Assembly: GCA_039105265.1 (NCBI GenBank)
Contig: JAPFFF010000003.1
Coordinates: forward strand, 2,790,001 to 2,854,000
Length of the DNA: 64,000 nt
Reading direction: 5' to 3'
Source: Tritrichomonas musculus
Taxonomy: Eukaryota > Parabasalia > Tritrichomonadida > Tritrichomonadidae
A model generated the notes under the pieces. The model was given only the letters and a program-made list of their open reading frames with translations. It did no database searches and had not been told where the DNA came from. Of the stretch, positions 20,444-29,403 are shown piece by piece (position 1 is the first letter of the stretch; the number at the start of each line of letters is the position of its first letter). A program made the translations under genes and the position numbers.

Positions 20444-21022
20444 ATGATTTTAGAGGATAATCCAAGTGAAACAACAGAGAAATATGTTCCTCCTATGACA
20501 CAATCAGAAGGGATATCAGGTAAATTTATAAAGAGAATTCATCAAGCTTATGATAGATTAACAGGAGGGAGACCAATAAATAGATCCAGAGAATGGAAAG
20601 AAAAGGTTGATAAATTTAAAAATTGGGCATGGGATAATAAAGGAGAAATATTAAGGACAGGTGGTGAAATCATGGATGTTGTAGCAGATACAACTGGCAA
20701 TAAATATTTCAAGGGTGGTGCTAAAATAATGAAGGCCACTGGTAATGGAATACAGAATATTGAAAATAATGAAGCACAAAAATTGATAGACCAAATGGTA
20801 GATGAAAGAAATAAAAGATTATTTGGAAATAAATATGTAGCCTATTCTGATTTCCCTAGAATTCATTATTCAAGAAAACCAGTAGCATATAAAATATATC
20901 AAGGCAGAAATAAATATGTTGATGAAGCAGAAGCAAAATTAGCAAGATTAAAAAAGCAAAGAGAGTATAACCAAATTAAATCTTTAAAAAAAGCTAAAAG
21001 AAAAAGGAAAGGAAAGAAGTGA
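20444..21022 (+). CDS. Maverick small basic protein, function unknown (192 aa)
   Basis: Not recognised. Residues 65-105 (EILRTGGEIMDVVADTTG, then KYFKGGAKIMKATGNG) look like amphipathic Gly-containing helices, and the C-terminus is strongly basic (KKAKRKRKGKK). A lytic/cement protein like adenovirus pVI or a DNA-binding core protein are possible by position and composition, between ATPase and capsid genes. That is inference only. Confidence 0.7.
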   Translation: MILEDNPSETTEKYVPPMTQSEGISGKFIKRIHQAYDRLTGGRPINRSREWKEKVDKFKNWAWDNKGEILRTGGEIMDVVADTTGNKYFKGGAKIMKATGNGIQNIENNEAQKLIDQMVDERNKRLFGNKYVAYSDFPRIHYSRKPVAYKIYQGRNKYVDEAEAKLARLKKQREYNQIKSLKKAKRKRKGKK

Positions 21023-21063
21023 AAACTCAAACAAATTCATGTAATAGCAAGCAAATATAAACA

Positions 21064-21081
21064 TTTTTTTAAAGCTCATAA
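21064..21081 (+). promoter_or_regulatory. T7 tract before the 195-aa gene
   Basis: ATTTTTTTA with T7 at 21064-21070, 11 bp before the ATG. The same arrangement recurs before several other genes of the element. Confidence 0.4.
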
Positions 21082-21669
21082 ATGAGCAAAAGAGTGCCTC
21101 AAAGCAAAAGATTACAAGTGATACAAAAATGGTTAAATGGTAGAGATGATGAAGAATATGAAGTTTTTCCTACCAAAACAGAAGGAAAATATATAGTTAG
21201 ACCTCGTAAGGAACCTTTAAATAAACCACCAGCTGAACCCCCAAGTGAACCAGCAGCTACTGAGCCACAAGAAGAAGAACCAACAGTAGAGTCTACAGAG
21301 GAACCTCCTGCAAAACCAATTCCTAAAAAAATCACTAGAACAAAATCACAAGCACAATCTCCACAAATTTATTCGCGTAGTGAAGTTGGCTTTGCCAACG
21401 ATCCAACAATAAACATAGAAATATTAAACCAATTAAAATTATTAGGGGAAGAATTCAAAAATGAAAGGGCTAAGAAAGAACAAAAAAAGATGATTAAAGA
21501 AGTGGTGCAAAAACAAATGAGAAAGCCATATTATCAGTATACCCAGCCACAATATATTCAGGAGCCCAACGACATAGAAGAACCAGAAGAGCCTGCTCCT
21601 CCCCCACCTCAAATTCAGCCTCCACCTGTTCTTAGAAGAAGGAATAATATTTTCTCTGATATGTGTTGA
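21082..21669 (+). CDS. Maverick proline/glutamate-rich protein, function unknown (195 aa)
   Basis: Not recognised. The N-terminus (about 1-50) is basic and structured-looking. Residues 50-95 are Pro/Glu-rich (PPAEPPSEPAATEPQEEEP). Residues 110-150 form a charged helix (EFKNERAKKEQKKMIKEVV), and the end is again proline-rich (EEPAPPPPQIQPPPV). It ends 24 bp before the capsid gene. A scaffold or capsid-associated role is suggested by its position only. Confidence 0.7.
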   Translation: MSKRVPQSKRLQVIQKWLNGRDDEEYEVFPTKTEGKYIVRPRKEPLNKPPAEPPSEPAATEPQEEEPTVESTEEPPAKPIPKKITRTKSQAQSPQIYSRSEVGFANDPTINIEILNQLKLLGEEFKNERAKKEQKKMIKEVVQKQMRKPYYQYTQPQYIQEPNDIEEPEEPAPPPPQIQPPPVLRRRNNIFSDMC

Positions 21670-21676
21670 AATTTTA

Positions 21677-21693
21677 TTTTTTTATAAAACAAT
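21677..21693 (+). promoter_or_regulatory. T7 tract before the capsid gene
   Basis: TATTTTTTTATA with T7 at 21677-21683, 10 bp before the capsid ATG. Shared with other structural genes of the element. Confidence 0.45.
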
Positions 21694-23364
21694 ATGATTA
21701 ACAAAGAAATTGAGCTTAGAACAAGTGCTGAAGCATGTACACAAATTGCACAATATTTTGATATAGTTGATAATTGTATTGCATTGAGTGATACAAATAA
21801 ACAATACACAATTAGTCCACAAACATCTTATTCTCCATCACCTCCAATACCTCAAGGTTCATATACTAGTGTAATCATATCACCTAACACAAATAATACA
21901 GCAGATATATATAATGGATTTATTAAAGCAGATATGGAAGTTAAAATTAGAGAAGCTACAGGACAAGAAGTTAAGCATTTAATAAAAGATGGTTATCAAT
22001 TCAATAAAGTTTGGTTTGGCTTCAAAGATGCAAGGGATGCTGTTGAGAAATATGAAATAGTTGCTAATGGTATCACTATTTATACTCAGAATTTTGGTTG
22101 TGAAGAATCATTTTTAACAGCTTGTTGCGCTAATGAAACAACAAAGAGAGCAGATGTTTATTCTAAAGCCAGACATAAAGACATATGGAATAGGAAATCA
22201 GGTAGCAGAACAGGATTCATTGTTGATTTTGGAGAAAAAGATGGATTAGAATGGTATGACCAAACATATAAAATCCATCTCAAGATAGACTTAAGAAGAT
22301 TTCTGCCTCTATCTAATATTAAATACCTCCCAGCATTTGCAGGTAAGATAGAACTAAGATTATTCTTTTCATGTGCTGGAATGGTATGTTGTCCAACTGG
22401 TCCTGGAAAAAAGTTTGAACACAATTATAAAGTTAGTTCTAAATATAACTTACCAAGCATTACAAATGAATTTACACCTATGGGAGAAGAAATTAAAATA
22501 TATACTGGAGATACAGCAGATGACCCAGATAATACATATATTGTTGATGAAGATGGCAATGCAGTAACTGTCAAGTTTACCAAACCTACAGCTGAAAATA
22601 GAACATTCATAGTCAGTGAATATAAAGTTACTGACTGCCTCTCTATTATTCCATGTTTTGGTATTGAAGACAATATCTATTCCAGTCTTGTTCAAAGATA
22701 TTCTGATCCAACACATCCATTAACATTTCCTACCCAAACACTTTCTGTTTACACCACAACTAATATATTAACTAATCCAAATGATAAAACCACATGCACA
22801 ATCACTCCAAGATTTGTTGATGCCATGTTTTGTCTATTTCCAGAGAAACATACACATCACACTTTTTTCAAGAATCCATTGTTTAAATCATTCCAATTAA
22901 ATTGTGGTGGATATGGAAACATCCCTGCAAGACCATTTGGTACAACAGATGAATTTCCTGAATTTTTAGAATATTGCCAGAATGCTATGAATATGAATGG
23001 TGAACAATCAGGCTTTAACAAAGAAGTAGTAAACAGTTTGACAGATTGCATCAGAGATACAGCTACTAATAAACCAAAATATGGACACTCTCTTGGAAAT
23101 TATTCTAATGATAGAACTAGCTTCTTTATTGCTCTACCAACAGAAACAGATAATACTTACCAACAGGGACTTACATCTTTATCTCCAATCAATTTTGAAA
23201 TAAATGTATCTCAAGATGTTGGAGCTAATACATATGCCAATACAACTCAAACCCCACCATTAATTTGTCTCTTATTTGATTCATCAATATCTATTCTTGT
23301 TCAACCAAATGGTATGCCACCACTTGTTCGCTTGGGAAATTATGACCTCACTACGCCACAGTAA
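21694..23364 (+). CDS. Maverick major capsid protein (double jelly-roll)
   Basis: A 556-residue protein with length and position typical of Polinton major capsid proteins, following the packaging ATPase by two genes. Beta-rich segments are spread through the sequence. Characteristic stretches include the DLRRFLPLSNIKYLPAF region (about 193-209), where NCLDV/Polinton capsids have a similar leucine/phenylalanine-rich motif before a strand (KIELRLFFS), and the conserved C-terminal region (QQGLTSLSPINFEI). A diverged copy of the C-terminal part lies in the flank at 12309-12725. The assignment rests on pattern and context rather than on a short catalytic motif. Confidence 0.8.
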   Translation: MINKEIELRTSAEACTQIAQYFDIVDNCIALSDTNKQYTISPQTSYSPSPPIPQGSYTSVIISPNTNNTADIYNGFIKADMEVKIREATGQEVKHLIKDGYQFNKVWFGFKDARDAVEKYEIVANGITIYTQNFGCEESFLTACCANETTKRADVYSKARHKDIWNRKSGSRTGFIVDFGEKDGLEWYDQTYKIHLKIDLRRFLPLSNIKYLPAFAGKIELRLFFSCAGMVCCPTGPGKKFEHNYKVSSKYNLPSITNEFTPMGEEIKIYTGDTADDPDNTYIVDEDGNAVTVKFTKPTAENRTFIVSEYKVTDCLSIIPCFGIEDNIYSSLVQRYSDPTHPLTFPTQTLSVYTTTNILTNPNDKTTCTITPRFVDAMFCLFPEKHTHHTFFKNPLFKSFQLNCGGYGNIPARPFGTTDEFPEFLEYCQNAMNMNGEQSGFNKEVVNSLTDCIRDTATNKPKYGHSLGNYSNDRTSFFIALPTETDNTYQQGLTSLSPINFEINVSQDVGANTYANTTQTPPLICLLFDSSISILVQPNGMPPLVRLGNYDLTTPQ

Positions 23365-23380
23365 TTTTGTCAAGTTATTA

Positions 23381-23408
23381 TTTTTTTCATTATTTTATCT
23401 TTACAGAA
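23381..23408 (+). promoter_or_regulatory. T7 tract and TTATCTTTACAGAA leader
   Basis: T7 at 23381-23387, followed by TTATCTTTACAGAA ending at the ATG at 23409. This is nearly the leader of the HNH gene at 18899. Confidence 0.4.
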
Positions 23409-23861
23409 ATGCAAGAGCAATTTAAGGTCTATGATTATATCAACAACATTATCTCCCTCGCTGATAAACCAGAGGAATTCAAAGAATGTAATTTTGCTAT
23501 CCTCTGTGATAAATATCCTATCCAACTTTCACGAAATAATTACTTAGCAAAGGTCATTTATATTTCACTCAAGAGTGATAAAACAACATGGAGAATATAT
23601 CCTGACAAAATCAAGGAATATGAAATAGAACATGTAATACTCAGCACAAATTCAAGAAGAAGATTGAATTACAAGATGAATGAATTCTTTGTTAACGGCA
23701 ATAATGAAACCCAACAATATAAAGAAAATGATTTCTACAATTATTCCATTGAGTTGGCTTCCAGCAAAACGAAAGAATTAATTAGTCAGCTGAGAGAGAA
23801 ATATGAATTAACATCCCCAAGCCTATTCATTGGAGAGCATCAGGAGCTAGTTCTAGAGTAA
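23409..23861 (+). CDS. Maverick small protein, function unknown (150 aa)
   Basis: The start at 23409 (MQEQFKVYDYIN) is preferred because it directly follows the shared TTACAGAA leader. The protein is mixed alpha/beta with a Cys pair (ECNFAILC, about 27-34) and a helical C-terminal half ending in LFIGEHQELVLE. I recognise no family, and it does not show a clear cysteine-protease layout although its place near the capsid gene is where Polintons may carry the protease. Confidence 0.65.
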   Translation: MQEQFKVYDYINNIISLADKPEEFKECNFAILCDKYPIQLSRNNYLAKVIYISLKSDKTTWRIYPDKIKEYEIEHVILSTNSRRRLNYKMNEFFVNGNNETQQYKENDFYNYSIELASSKTKELISQLREKYELTSPSLFIGEHQELVLE

Positions 23862-23875
23862 AGGGAATTAAAAAA

Positions 23876-23891
23876 TTTTTTTGGAAATGAA
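23876..23891 (+). promoter_or_regulatory. T7 tract before the 142-aa gene
   Basis: T7 at 23876-23882 followed by GGAAATGAA to the ATG at 23892. The ATG at 23886 reads into a stop after two codons, so 23892 is the usable start. Confidence 0.4.
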
Positions 23892-24320
23892 ATGAATAAA
23901 TACAGAAATCCAAATTCAGCTATTATTGGGGCAGAAGGAGAAATGTTTAATGAAGGAACCAAGACAGAACATACAGTTGGATTTAATCATTTTGGTATCT
24001 TTTCTAATGACAATACATATGCTGTTACATTTAATCCATATTACAATAGACCTCCAATTAAATATATGGAAAATAAACCTGTGAGACCACCAAAAAGTAA
24101 TCAACATAGAACAAAACCATTACATGAACCGCCGGTAGGCATTACAGATGGAGGATATTATTTAAAAAAAGATAAGGCTCCCAAAGCACCAATCCTTCCT
24201 CCATATTTAAATAAGCCAGAAAATTTAGGGGAGATACAGGGAAGAGCTGATAAAAGAAATACTGGAAGAATTGAATATGGCCCGCAACATAAAGTTAAAA
24301 TAGAGAATATTATCTATTAA
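23892..24320 (+). CDS. Maverick conserved small protein (142 aa), homologue at 52897
   Basis: Not recognised, but conserved: the fossil frame at 52897-53292 shares SAIIGAEGEM-like N-termini, the FSNDNTYAVTFNPY segment, KPLHEPP and the terminal NIIY. The protein is proline- and asparagine-rich and has no catalytic motif. It sits between the capsid gene and polymerase in a run of T7-preceded genes, suggesting a virion-associated protein. Confidence 0.75.
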   Translation: MNKYRNPNSAIIGAEGEMFNEGTKTEHTVGFNHFGIFSNDNTYAVTFNPYYNRPPIKYMENKPVRPPKSNQHRTKPLHEPPVGITDGGYYLKKDKAPKAPILPPYLNKPENLGEIQGRADKRNTGRIEYGPQHKVKIENIIY

Positions 24321-24328
24321 ATAAAAGA

Positions 24329-24344
24329 TTTTTTTGGAAAGGAA
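24329..24344 (+). promoter_or_regulatory. T7 tract before the 175-aa gene
   Basis: GATTTTTTTGGAAAGGAA directly before the ATG at 24345, almost the same as the segment before 23892. Confidence 0.4.
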
Positions 24345-24872
24345 ATGATTAAGAAACGAGCAAATAATCAAGGAATAAATGCTAATTTATCATTAGAACC
24401 CCAAGCTGCTGCACAGTCAACAAGCAATATCAATAACAATATCATCATTAACAAAAGAGATGATGGAAAAGAAGAAATAGTTATTACAAGAAATGTTGAA
24501 CTAGATGAAAATCCAGAGGATGAGGCAAAAGATGTTAAATATGTCATCCTTGAGACATATGCCAATATATTGTTGAATCAAGATAAGGCTTTGCTATCTA
24601 ATCTGGTTTCCAAGAATTGTATCATTGTACCAGCTACAGCTTTGTCTAATATTATCAAAGCAATCATAAAAGCAGAATCAGTTGAGGTAGGCCTTGATGA
24701 AGATATAGGATGTTGTGCAGGTAAAGCAAATCCAATTAGAAAGATAGAAAATATTAAAATAGTGAATGATAATGGAGAGGTATGCACAGATTTCAAACAA
24801 GTATACAATAGAGAATATAATGAATTAATTAACAAATATCATCTATGTTTGAAATACTGTATTAATATGTAG
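24345..24872 (+). CDS. Maverick conserved protein (175 aa), homologue at 53326
   Basis: Not recognised. The N-terminal 60 residues (SLEPQAAAQSTSNINNNIII, NKRDDGKEEIVITR) and residues 65-95 (YANILLNQDKALLSNL) are conserved in the fossil frame at 53326-53604. The C-terminal part contains several cysteines (CCAGKA, CTDFKQ, CLKYC). Role unknown. Confidence 0.75.
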   Translation: MIKKRANNQGINANLSLEPQAAAQSTSNINNNIIINKRDDGKEEIVITRNVELDENPEDEAKDVKYVILETYANILLNQDKALLSNLVSKNCIIVPATALSNIIKAIIKAESVEVGLDEDIGCCAGKANPIRKIENIKIVNDNGEVCTDFKQVYNREYNELINKYHLCLKYCINM

Positions 24873-24902
24873 CTTCATTTTATTTTTTAATTTTTTTCTT
24901 CA

Positions 24903-25217
24903 ATGGAAATGACTAATAAATTAGATCTTACACAATTCAACAAAACAGACATTGTAAAGAAACTATCCAAATCTAAATCAGAAGAGAACTTGTTAAATAT
25001 TTCAGAACTAGAGGTTAATGAAATTGAAGCTCAAAAAACAGCATTAAAATTAATTGAAGTAACAGCGCCTGAAAAACAAAAGCGTGGCAGGAAGAGCAAA
25101 TACAATAGTGCGGAAGAAAGATTGGAGGCCAGGAGAAAACAACAAAAAGAATACAGGTTAAGAAAGAAGGCAGAGCTGGAAGAGTTAAAGAAGTTAGCAC
25201 AATTGGTCAAAGCATAA
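24903..25217 (+). CDS. Maverick small basic protein with AT-hook-like and bZIP-like C-terminus (104 aa)
   Basis: The C-terminal half has KQKRGRKSKY (AT-hook-like GRKSK/RGR core) followed by a highly basic helix (EERLEARRKQQKEYRLRKKA) and a leucine-containing helix (ELEELKKLAQLV). This looks like a DNA-binding basic-leucine arrangement. It could be a transcription factor of the element or a core protein. A T7 tract (24891-24897) lies 5 bp before the ATG. The gene converges on the leftward 278-aa gene 32 bp away. Confidence 0.65.
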   Translation: MEMTNKLDLTQFNKTDIVKKLSKSKSEENLLNISELEVNEIEAQKTALKLIEVTAPEKQKRGRKSKYNSAEERLEARRKQQKEYRLRKKAELEELKKLAQLVKA

Positions 25218-25249
25218 AAAAATATCATCTGAGAGATTTATTTTTTTGC

Positions 25250-26086
25250 TTACTCATTTCTGAATTCATCAATGACTTGGTTATAATATTTTTGGATGAC
25301 ATCAAGCGACCCTTCAAAATATTCATCTCCAGTTGGATCTTTCTTTAATTCATTTCTATCTACTGCATCATTTAACAATTGGAGTAGTTTGGCTTCAGCT
25401 TTAAATTGGTTGTTCACAGGATTGCATATTATTTCTATTGCTCCACCATCATATCTTTTATAACTTCTCAATCTATCCACCATATTTTTAGTTCTTCCTT
25501 GTTTATAAATTTCTGTTCCTTCATGTTTGTTTAATTGGACAATATATAAAAATCCTGCAACTTCTTTGGATACATAATAGCTAACTCTTCTTCCACAATG
25601 ACCTACCTGGTATCCCAATTGTTCCAATTCTCTTTTCAATTGTGCTTGTGAATATTTTATACCAGTTATTTCAAAATATTTTTCCTGAATTACTTTTAAA
25701 TTCCCTCTATCCATTATCTTTCCATATAAATCCATAAATGTTTCCAGTGAAGTGATTTCATATTTTTGCTTCATTCTTTTTATTTCTTCAATTATTGTAT
25801 TATTTGATTGTTCTAAATTATTTACTCTTTGTTTTAAGAATTTATTTTCTTGGTATACTTCTGAATATTTTATAGTATCATTATCATATTCATCCTCTAA
25901 TTGCATTTTTTCTGCCTTAAGTTCAATAATTTCATCCTTGAGATTTTTTATTATACCTGCATTCCAATCATCATTTTCTTCCAATGATTCATTTAGTTGT
26001 TTAATCTCTGCTTTTAATTTTTTATTTTCTTCTCTAAGTTTTTCAATTTCTTGAAGTGCTTCTTGTAATGTCATTTGATGACTCAT
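25250..26086 (-). CDS. Maverick coiled-coil protein with C-terminal GIY-YIG-type (T5orf172-like) domain
   Basis: Residues 5-110 form a long coiled coil (KLREENKKLKAEIKQLNESL). A middle segment (about 120-165) resembles a small winged-helix region (GIKYSQAQLKRELEQLGY). Residues 175-275 match the T5orf172/GIY-YIG pattern: FLYIVQLNK, YKQGRTKNMVDRLRSYKRYD, and a late glutamate in TGDEYFEG. Such proteins are common in large DNA viruses (often with MSV199/Bro-like partners). A nuclease or DNA-binding role is inferred. It lies downstream of the polymerase in the same direction with its own promoter-like segment. Confidence 0.8.
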   Translation of the reverse strand: MSHQMTLQEALQEIEKLREENKKLKAEIKQLNESLEENDDWNAGIIKNLKDEIIELKAEKMQLEDEYDNDTIKYSEVYQENKFLKQRVNNLEQSNNTIIEEIKRMKQKYEITSLETFMDLYGKIMDRGNLKVIQEKYFEITGIKYSQAQLKRELEQLGYQVGHCGRRVSYYVSKEVAGFLYIVQLNKHEGTEIYKQGRTKNMVDRLRSYKRYDGGAIEIICNPVNNQFKAEAKLLQLLNDAVDRNELKKDPTGDEYFEGSLDVIQKYYNQVIDEFRNE

Positions 26087-26148
26087 TTGTTGTAGAGATA
26101 AAAAAATAAAAAAATTATGAAACGCTATAAAATTAAAATTTCAAAAAA
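26087..26148 (-). promoter_or_regulatory. Promoter-like segment of the 278-aa gene
   Basis: On the minus strand it reads TTTTATAGCGT, three bases, ATAATTTTTTTA, then TTTATCTCTACAACAA to the ATG. The first part matches the polymerase upstream region; the last matches the leader of the HNH gene. So two element motifs meet here. Confidence 0.5.
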
Positions 26149-29100
26149 TTAAAATTTGATTCTTCTCTCAAACACAGGCAGATTAATTTGTTGATAAGAA
26201 CTGCTCTTCCTAAAACAATTGGCACCATCTAAAAGATTAAAAATTATTTCCTCTCCCTGGTACATTCTTTCATATAACTCTTCAACTGTGATTCCCATTC
26301 TTTTAGCTTTGTTGAGAATACATTGTTTTGGTATTCCTTTACATCGCACATGTAATCCTTCATTCCCTTTTTCATCAACTAATATATCCAGATAGCTCTT
26401 CTTTCCTAGTGCAATTAATTTTCTAGAATGTACCCAACCAATTGCTCCTTCAAATACATCCCAATCGCAATGGAACTGTGTCATCTTTTTACCAATTAAT
26501 TCTCTTCCATATTTTTTCTTAAACACCTCTGCAATCCTTGGTACATCACTTTCTTTAACATGGATGGAATCAGTATCTGTATAATAAATATTTATTCCAT
26601 TCTGCTCTGCTGAACTTATTACCCTATTCATCAAATGCTTACTCCATGACAAAACACTTGCACCAAAATGTGGTAGATTGAAATGATTATTTATGGGCTT
26701 TACTTTTTTAACATATACATTATCAATTGACTTATTTTCTATTATCTCAGTGATATAATTATAATTCTTCCAAATATATTTGATGGCTTTATTTTTTGGA
26801 ATGCATTTTGTTTCTGTTGTGGTTGCTTTTAATATAGATTTACCATAGATGGAATTCAAGAGTAATTTAATAGTTTGTTGCAATGGATTATTAGCATCTT
26901 GATATTTCCTCCTGAGATTAAATAATTTCTCAATGAAGATATTAATCTTGTTATTAAATCCTTCATCAAAATAATACCCTCTAATGAACTCATAATCAAA
27001 ATCATAAAACTCCATCAAATCCATGAAAGCTCTCTTGTCAATATAATAATGGTCTATTGGATTGTTGGTAAATATTTTTGAGCCCTGTTCATTTCTACTA
27101 AATACTTGTCCAAATTTATATGGACTAGATGATTTGCATTTTATTTTCTTAATATTTATTTCTGCAAAGAACTGGTCATACTTTAATAAATCTTCAGTTG
27201 ATATTCCTGATGGGATTACTTTTGGGATTCCTTTTGGCACACCAGACATAATACTCATTGCTGATGGATATAAAGATACAGCATCAAAATCTTGTAATCT
27301 CTCTTCAACATATTGTTTCTCATTGTTAGCAGTCATTGTCCTTCCACCACTAACGCAACGTTGGATAAAATTCTGTGGCTTGCCACTTAACTGGTAGCAA
27401 TCATCAAAGCATCCAAATCTGTATGCATAATAATAACCATTGGAAGATATGGAAATGAAATTATGTACATCTAACATATCTGTCTTTGTTTGTTTAAATA
27501 CTTCTATGAGGTCTCTATTAAATTTCTCTACACCCTTCATCAATACTATACAATCTAGTTTACAGTAATAAATAGCATACTTCATAATATCTATTTGGAG
27601 ATTATCATATGCGCCACAAGCTTGTGCATTATCTATTAGTTGTTTCCAGTCTTGTTTTATTTGTTGTAGTGTTTTCTTATCTTTATTCTCCATGTAATAT
27701 TGTAGTTGGAATTCAAGCGCGGATACATTTTTTCTTTTTATATTTTTTTCAGTGTACTGTTTATATGCCATCACTTCTTTGTGGACAGGTAGCTGAAACA
27801 TCTTTGCGAAAGATGCTAATGCGGCAGGAATAATGGAATAACTATTGCGGAATGTTAATCTCTTCTCTATTATTGTCATCTTTCTGGTCTTCTTTTTTTT
27901 CTTATCAGTACCCTCAATCTCTTTATATTTTGTCATTACTATCTGTAAAATGGTTCCACTCCTTTCTGTTATCTGTACATCCCATCCAGGAGTATTTATA
28001 AAGAAGCATGCATCATATTTTAGATTATGGAAGTATGTTAGTGAATTGTTATCAAGTGATTTCAACAATCTATCTGCAATATTGTCTCCCTCAAAAATAA
28101 GTTTGTGAATTAATTTCCCTGTTCTAAATACAGTAATGTTGAGATATGGTTTATGTGGTGATAATGTTGTATCAGTTTCAAAATCTGAATAGTATATTTT
28201 AGTCCACTCTCTTTCTTTCTTCAACTCTGTGGAATCTATCTTTTGACAACAAAGAGATGGGTCATATGATAAATCCATATAATCTGTTAAATGGCTATTG
28301 TATTCATTTGTTGCTAATATATTCATTTCACACGCTTTTATTTCTCTAAATTTCCCTTCTTTAAATAGCTTTCTCAGAATGGTAATTAATTTTGTATTTT
28401 CCACAGGTTTGTTAATCATGTAGTGGTTCTTGAATAATAACAAGTCGACTGTTCTGTTAAAATCTTTAGCCCATACTTTTTTCCTTGTATCTATTTTTAT
28501 TTGCTGTTGGTCTCTGCTATCAAAATTTTCATCTATCCTTCTTACAATGAAATGACACTTAAAATGTTTAGCTATATCACAGATTAAATTATTTGGTACC
28601 ATTCTTGTTTTAACCATGAATCTTAGCTGATTGATTTCTTCATTTGTGAACACTCCTGATTGGATACATGCATATACTAAACAGTTATCTTTGTAGTTAT
28701 TTTTTTCCACTGATTTGAATATTTGGTATTTAGTTAAGTCTATATCAGATAGATTAATATATGGAAAGAATCCACCATCTGGACTTTCTCTGTATTCCTC
28801 ATCTATTTCTATTTCTTCTTCATATAATTTCCCTTTGTTGTCTTGCTTATCTATTGTGAATGTTGTTTGTTTCCCTTTCCTTTTGTTTTTGATGAATAGT
28901 AATTGATATTTTGCTGGAATGAATACATTACCAACCCATGGATTATTATCTGAGCAGTCATCATTTAAATCTATTGTACCAGATATATGCCCTATTGTTG
29001 TATCTATCTTTTGTGCTTTAGATAGAGTAAACCATTTATAATCTTCACCATCTAATGATTCACTTTTTACCACTACATTCTTTTTATTCTTCTTGTGTAA

Positions 29101-29319
29101 TTGCCTTAACATCTCAGTGAATGCTAATCTTTTATCTTCATTATCTCCAATGTCTATTTCAAATGAAATTTCTTTATTTGCCTTTTGCATAAATTCCTTC
29201 ATCTGTTTTTTAAATTTTGGTTTCTCTTTAATATTTTTGATTCTTTCTTTGTATTCTTTTCTGGCTTCAGTTTTTGCAGTAGAATAGAGGTCAACTGAGA
29301 TGTCAAAAAGATAGCTCAT
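26149..29319 (-). CDS. Maverick protein-primed family B DNA polymerase (pPolB)
   Basis: A 1056-residue polymerase. The 3'-5' exonuclease motifs are visible: ExoI YYSDFETD (about 379), ExoII YFHNLKYD (about 432), ExoIII YYCKLDC (about 587). Polymerase motifs follow: motif A DFDAVSLYPS (about 681), motif B LLLNSIYGKS (about 822), motif C YYTDTDS (about 914). The spacing between ExoIII and motif A leaves room for the TPR1 region used in protein priming. The N-terminal 350 residues are the usual Polinton extension without a clear domain. The enzyme should replicate the linear element from its ends. It is the rightmost gene of the leftward pair. Confidence 0.95.
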   Translation of the reverse strand: MSYLFDISVDLYSTAKTEARKEYKERIKNIKEKPKFKKQMKEFMQKANKEISFEIDIGDNEDKRLAFTEMLRQLHKKNKKNVVVKSESLDGEDYKWFTLSKAQKIDTTIGHISGTIDLNDDCSDNNPWVGNVFIPAKYQLLFIKNKRKGKQTTFTIDKQDNKGKLYEEEIEIDEEYRESPDGGFFPYINLSDIDLTKYQIFKSVEKNNYKDNCLVYACIQSGVFTNEEINQLRFMVKTRMVPNNLICDIAKHFKCHFIVRRIDENFDSRDQQQIKIDTRKKVWAKDFNRTVDLLLFKNHYMINKPVENTKLITILRKLFKEGKFREIKACEMNILATNEYNSHLTDYMDLSYDPSLCCQKIDSTELKKEREWTKIYYSDFETDTTLSPHKPYLNITVFRTGKLIHKLIFEGDNIADRLLKSLDNNSLTYFHNLKYDACFFINTPGWDVQITERSGTILQIVMTKYKEIEGTDKKKKKTRKMTIIEKRLTFRNSYSIIPAALASFAKMFQLPVHKEVMAYKQYTEKNIKRKNVSALEFQLQYYMENKDKKTLQQIKQDWKQLIDNAQACGAYDNLQIDIMKYAIYYCKLDCIVLMKGVEKFNRDLIEVFKQTKTDMLDVHNFISISSNGYYYAYRFGCFDDCYQLSGKPQNFIQRCVSGGRTMTANNEKQYVEERLQDFDAVSLYPSAMSIMSGVPKGIPKVIPSGISTEDLLKYDQFFAEINIKKIKCKSSSPYKFGQVFSRNEQGSKIFTNNPIDHYYIDKRAFMDLMEFYDFDYEFIRGYYFDEGFNNKINIFIEKLFNLRRKYQDANNPLQQTIKLLLNSIYGKSILKATTTETKCIPKNKAIKYIWKNYNYITEIIENKSIDNVYVKKVKPINNHFNLPHFGASVLSWSKHLMNRVISSAEQNGINIYYTDTDSIHVKESDVPRIAEVFKKKYGRELIGKKMTQFHCDWDVFEGAIGWVHSRKLIALGKKSYLDILVDEKGNEGLHVRCKGIPKQCILNKAKRMGITVEELYERMYQGEEIIFNLLDGANCFRKSSSYQQINLPVFERRIKF

Positions 29320-29403
29320 TTAACATAAAATTAAAAAAGCTAAAAAAATTATCACGCTATAAAAATTATAGCTGAACAGAAAAAATAATTTGCTTGGTAT
29401 GAA
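29320..29403. promoter_or_regulatory. Divergent promoter region between polymerase and small GIY-YIG gene
   Basis: On the minus strand TTTTATAGCGTGATAATTTTTTTA (positions 29341-29364) stands 22 bp before the polymerase ATG and is close to the segment before the 278-aa gene. A dyad GCTATAA...TTATAGC lies at 29355-29371. The plus-strand gene starts at 29404. Confidence 0.5.

Noticed and set aside
23367-23408. Longer N-terminus of the 150-aa gene
   Set aside because: Begins at TTG and would translate the T7 tract and leader; the ATG at 23409 matches the leader pattern.
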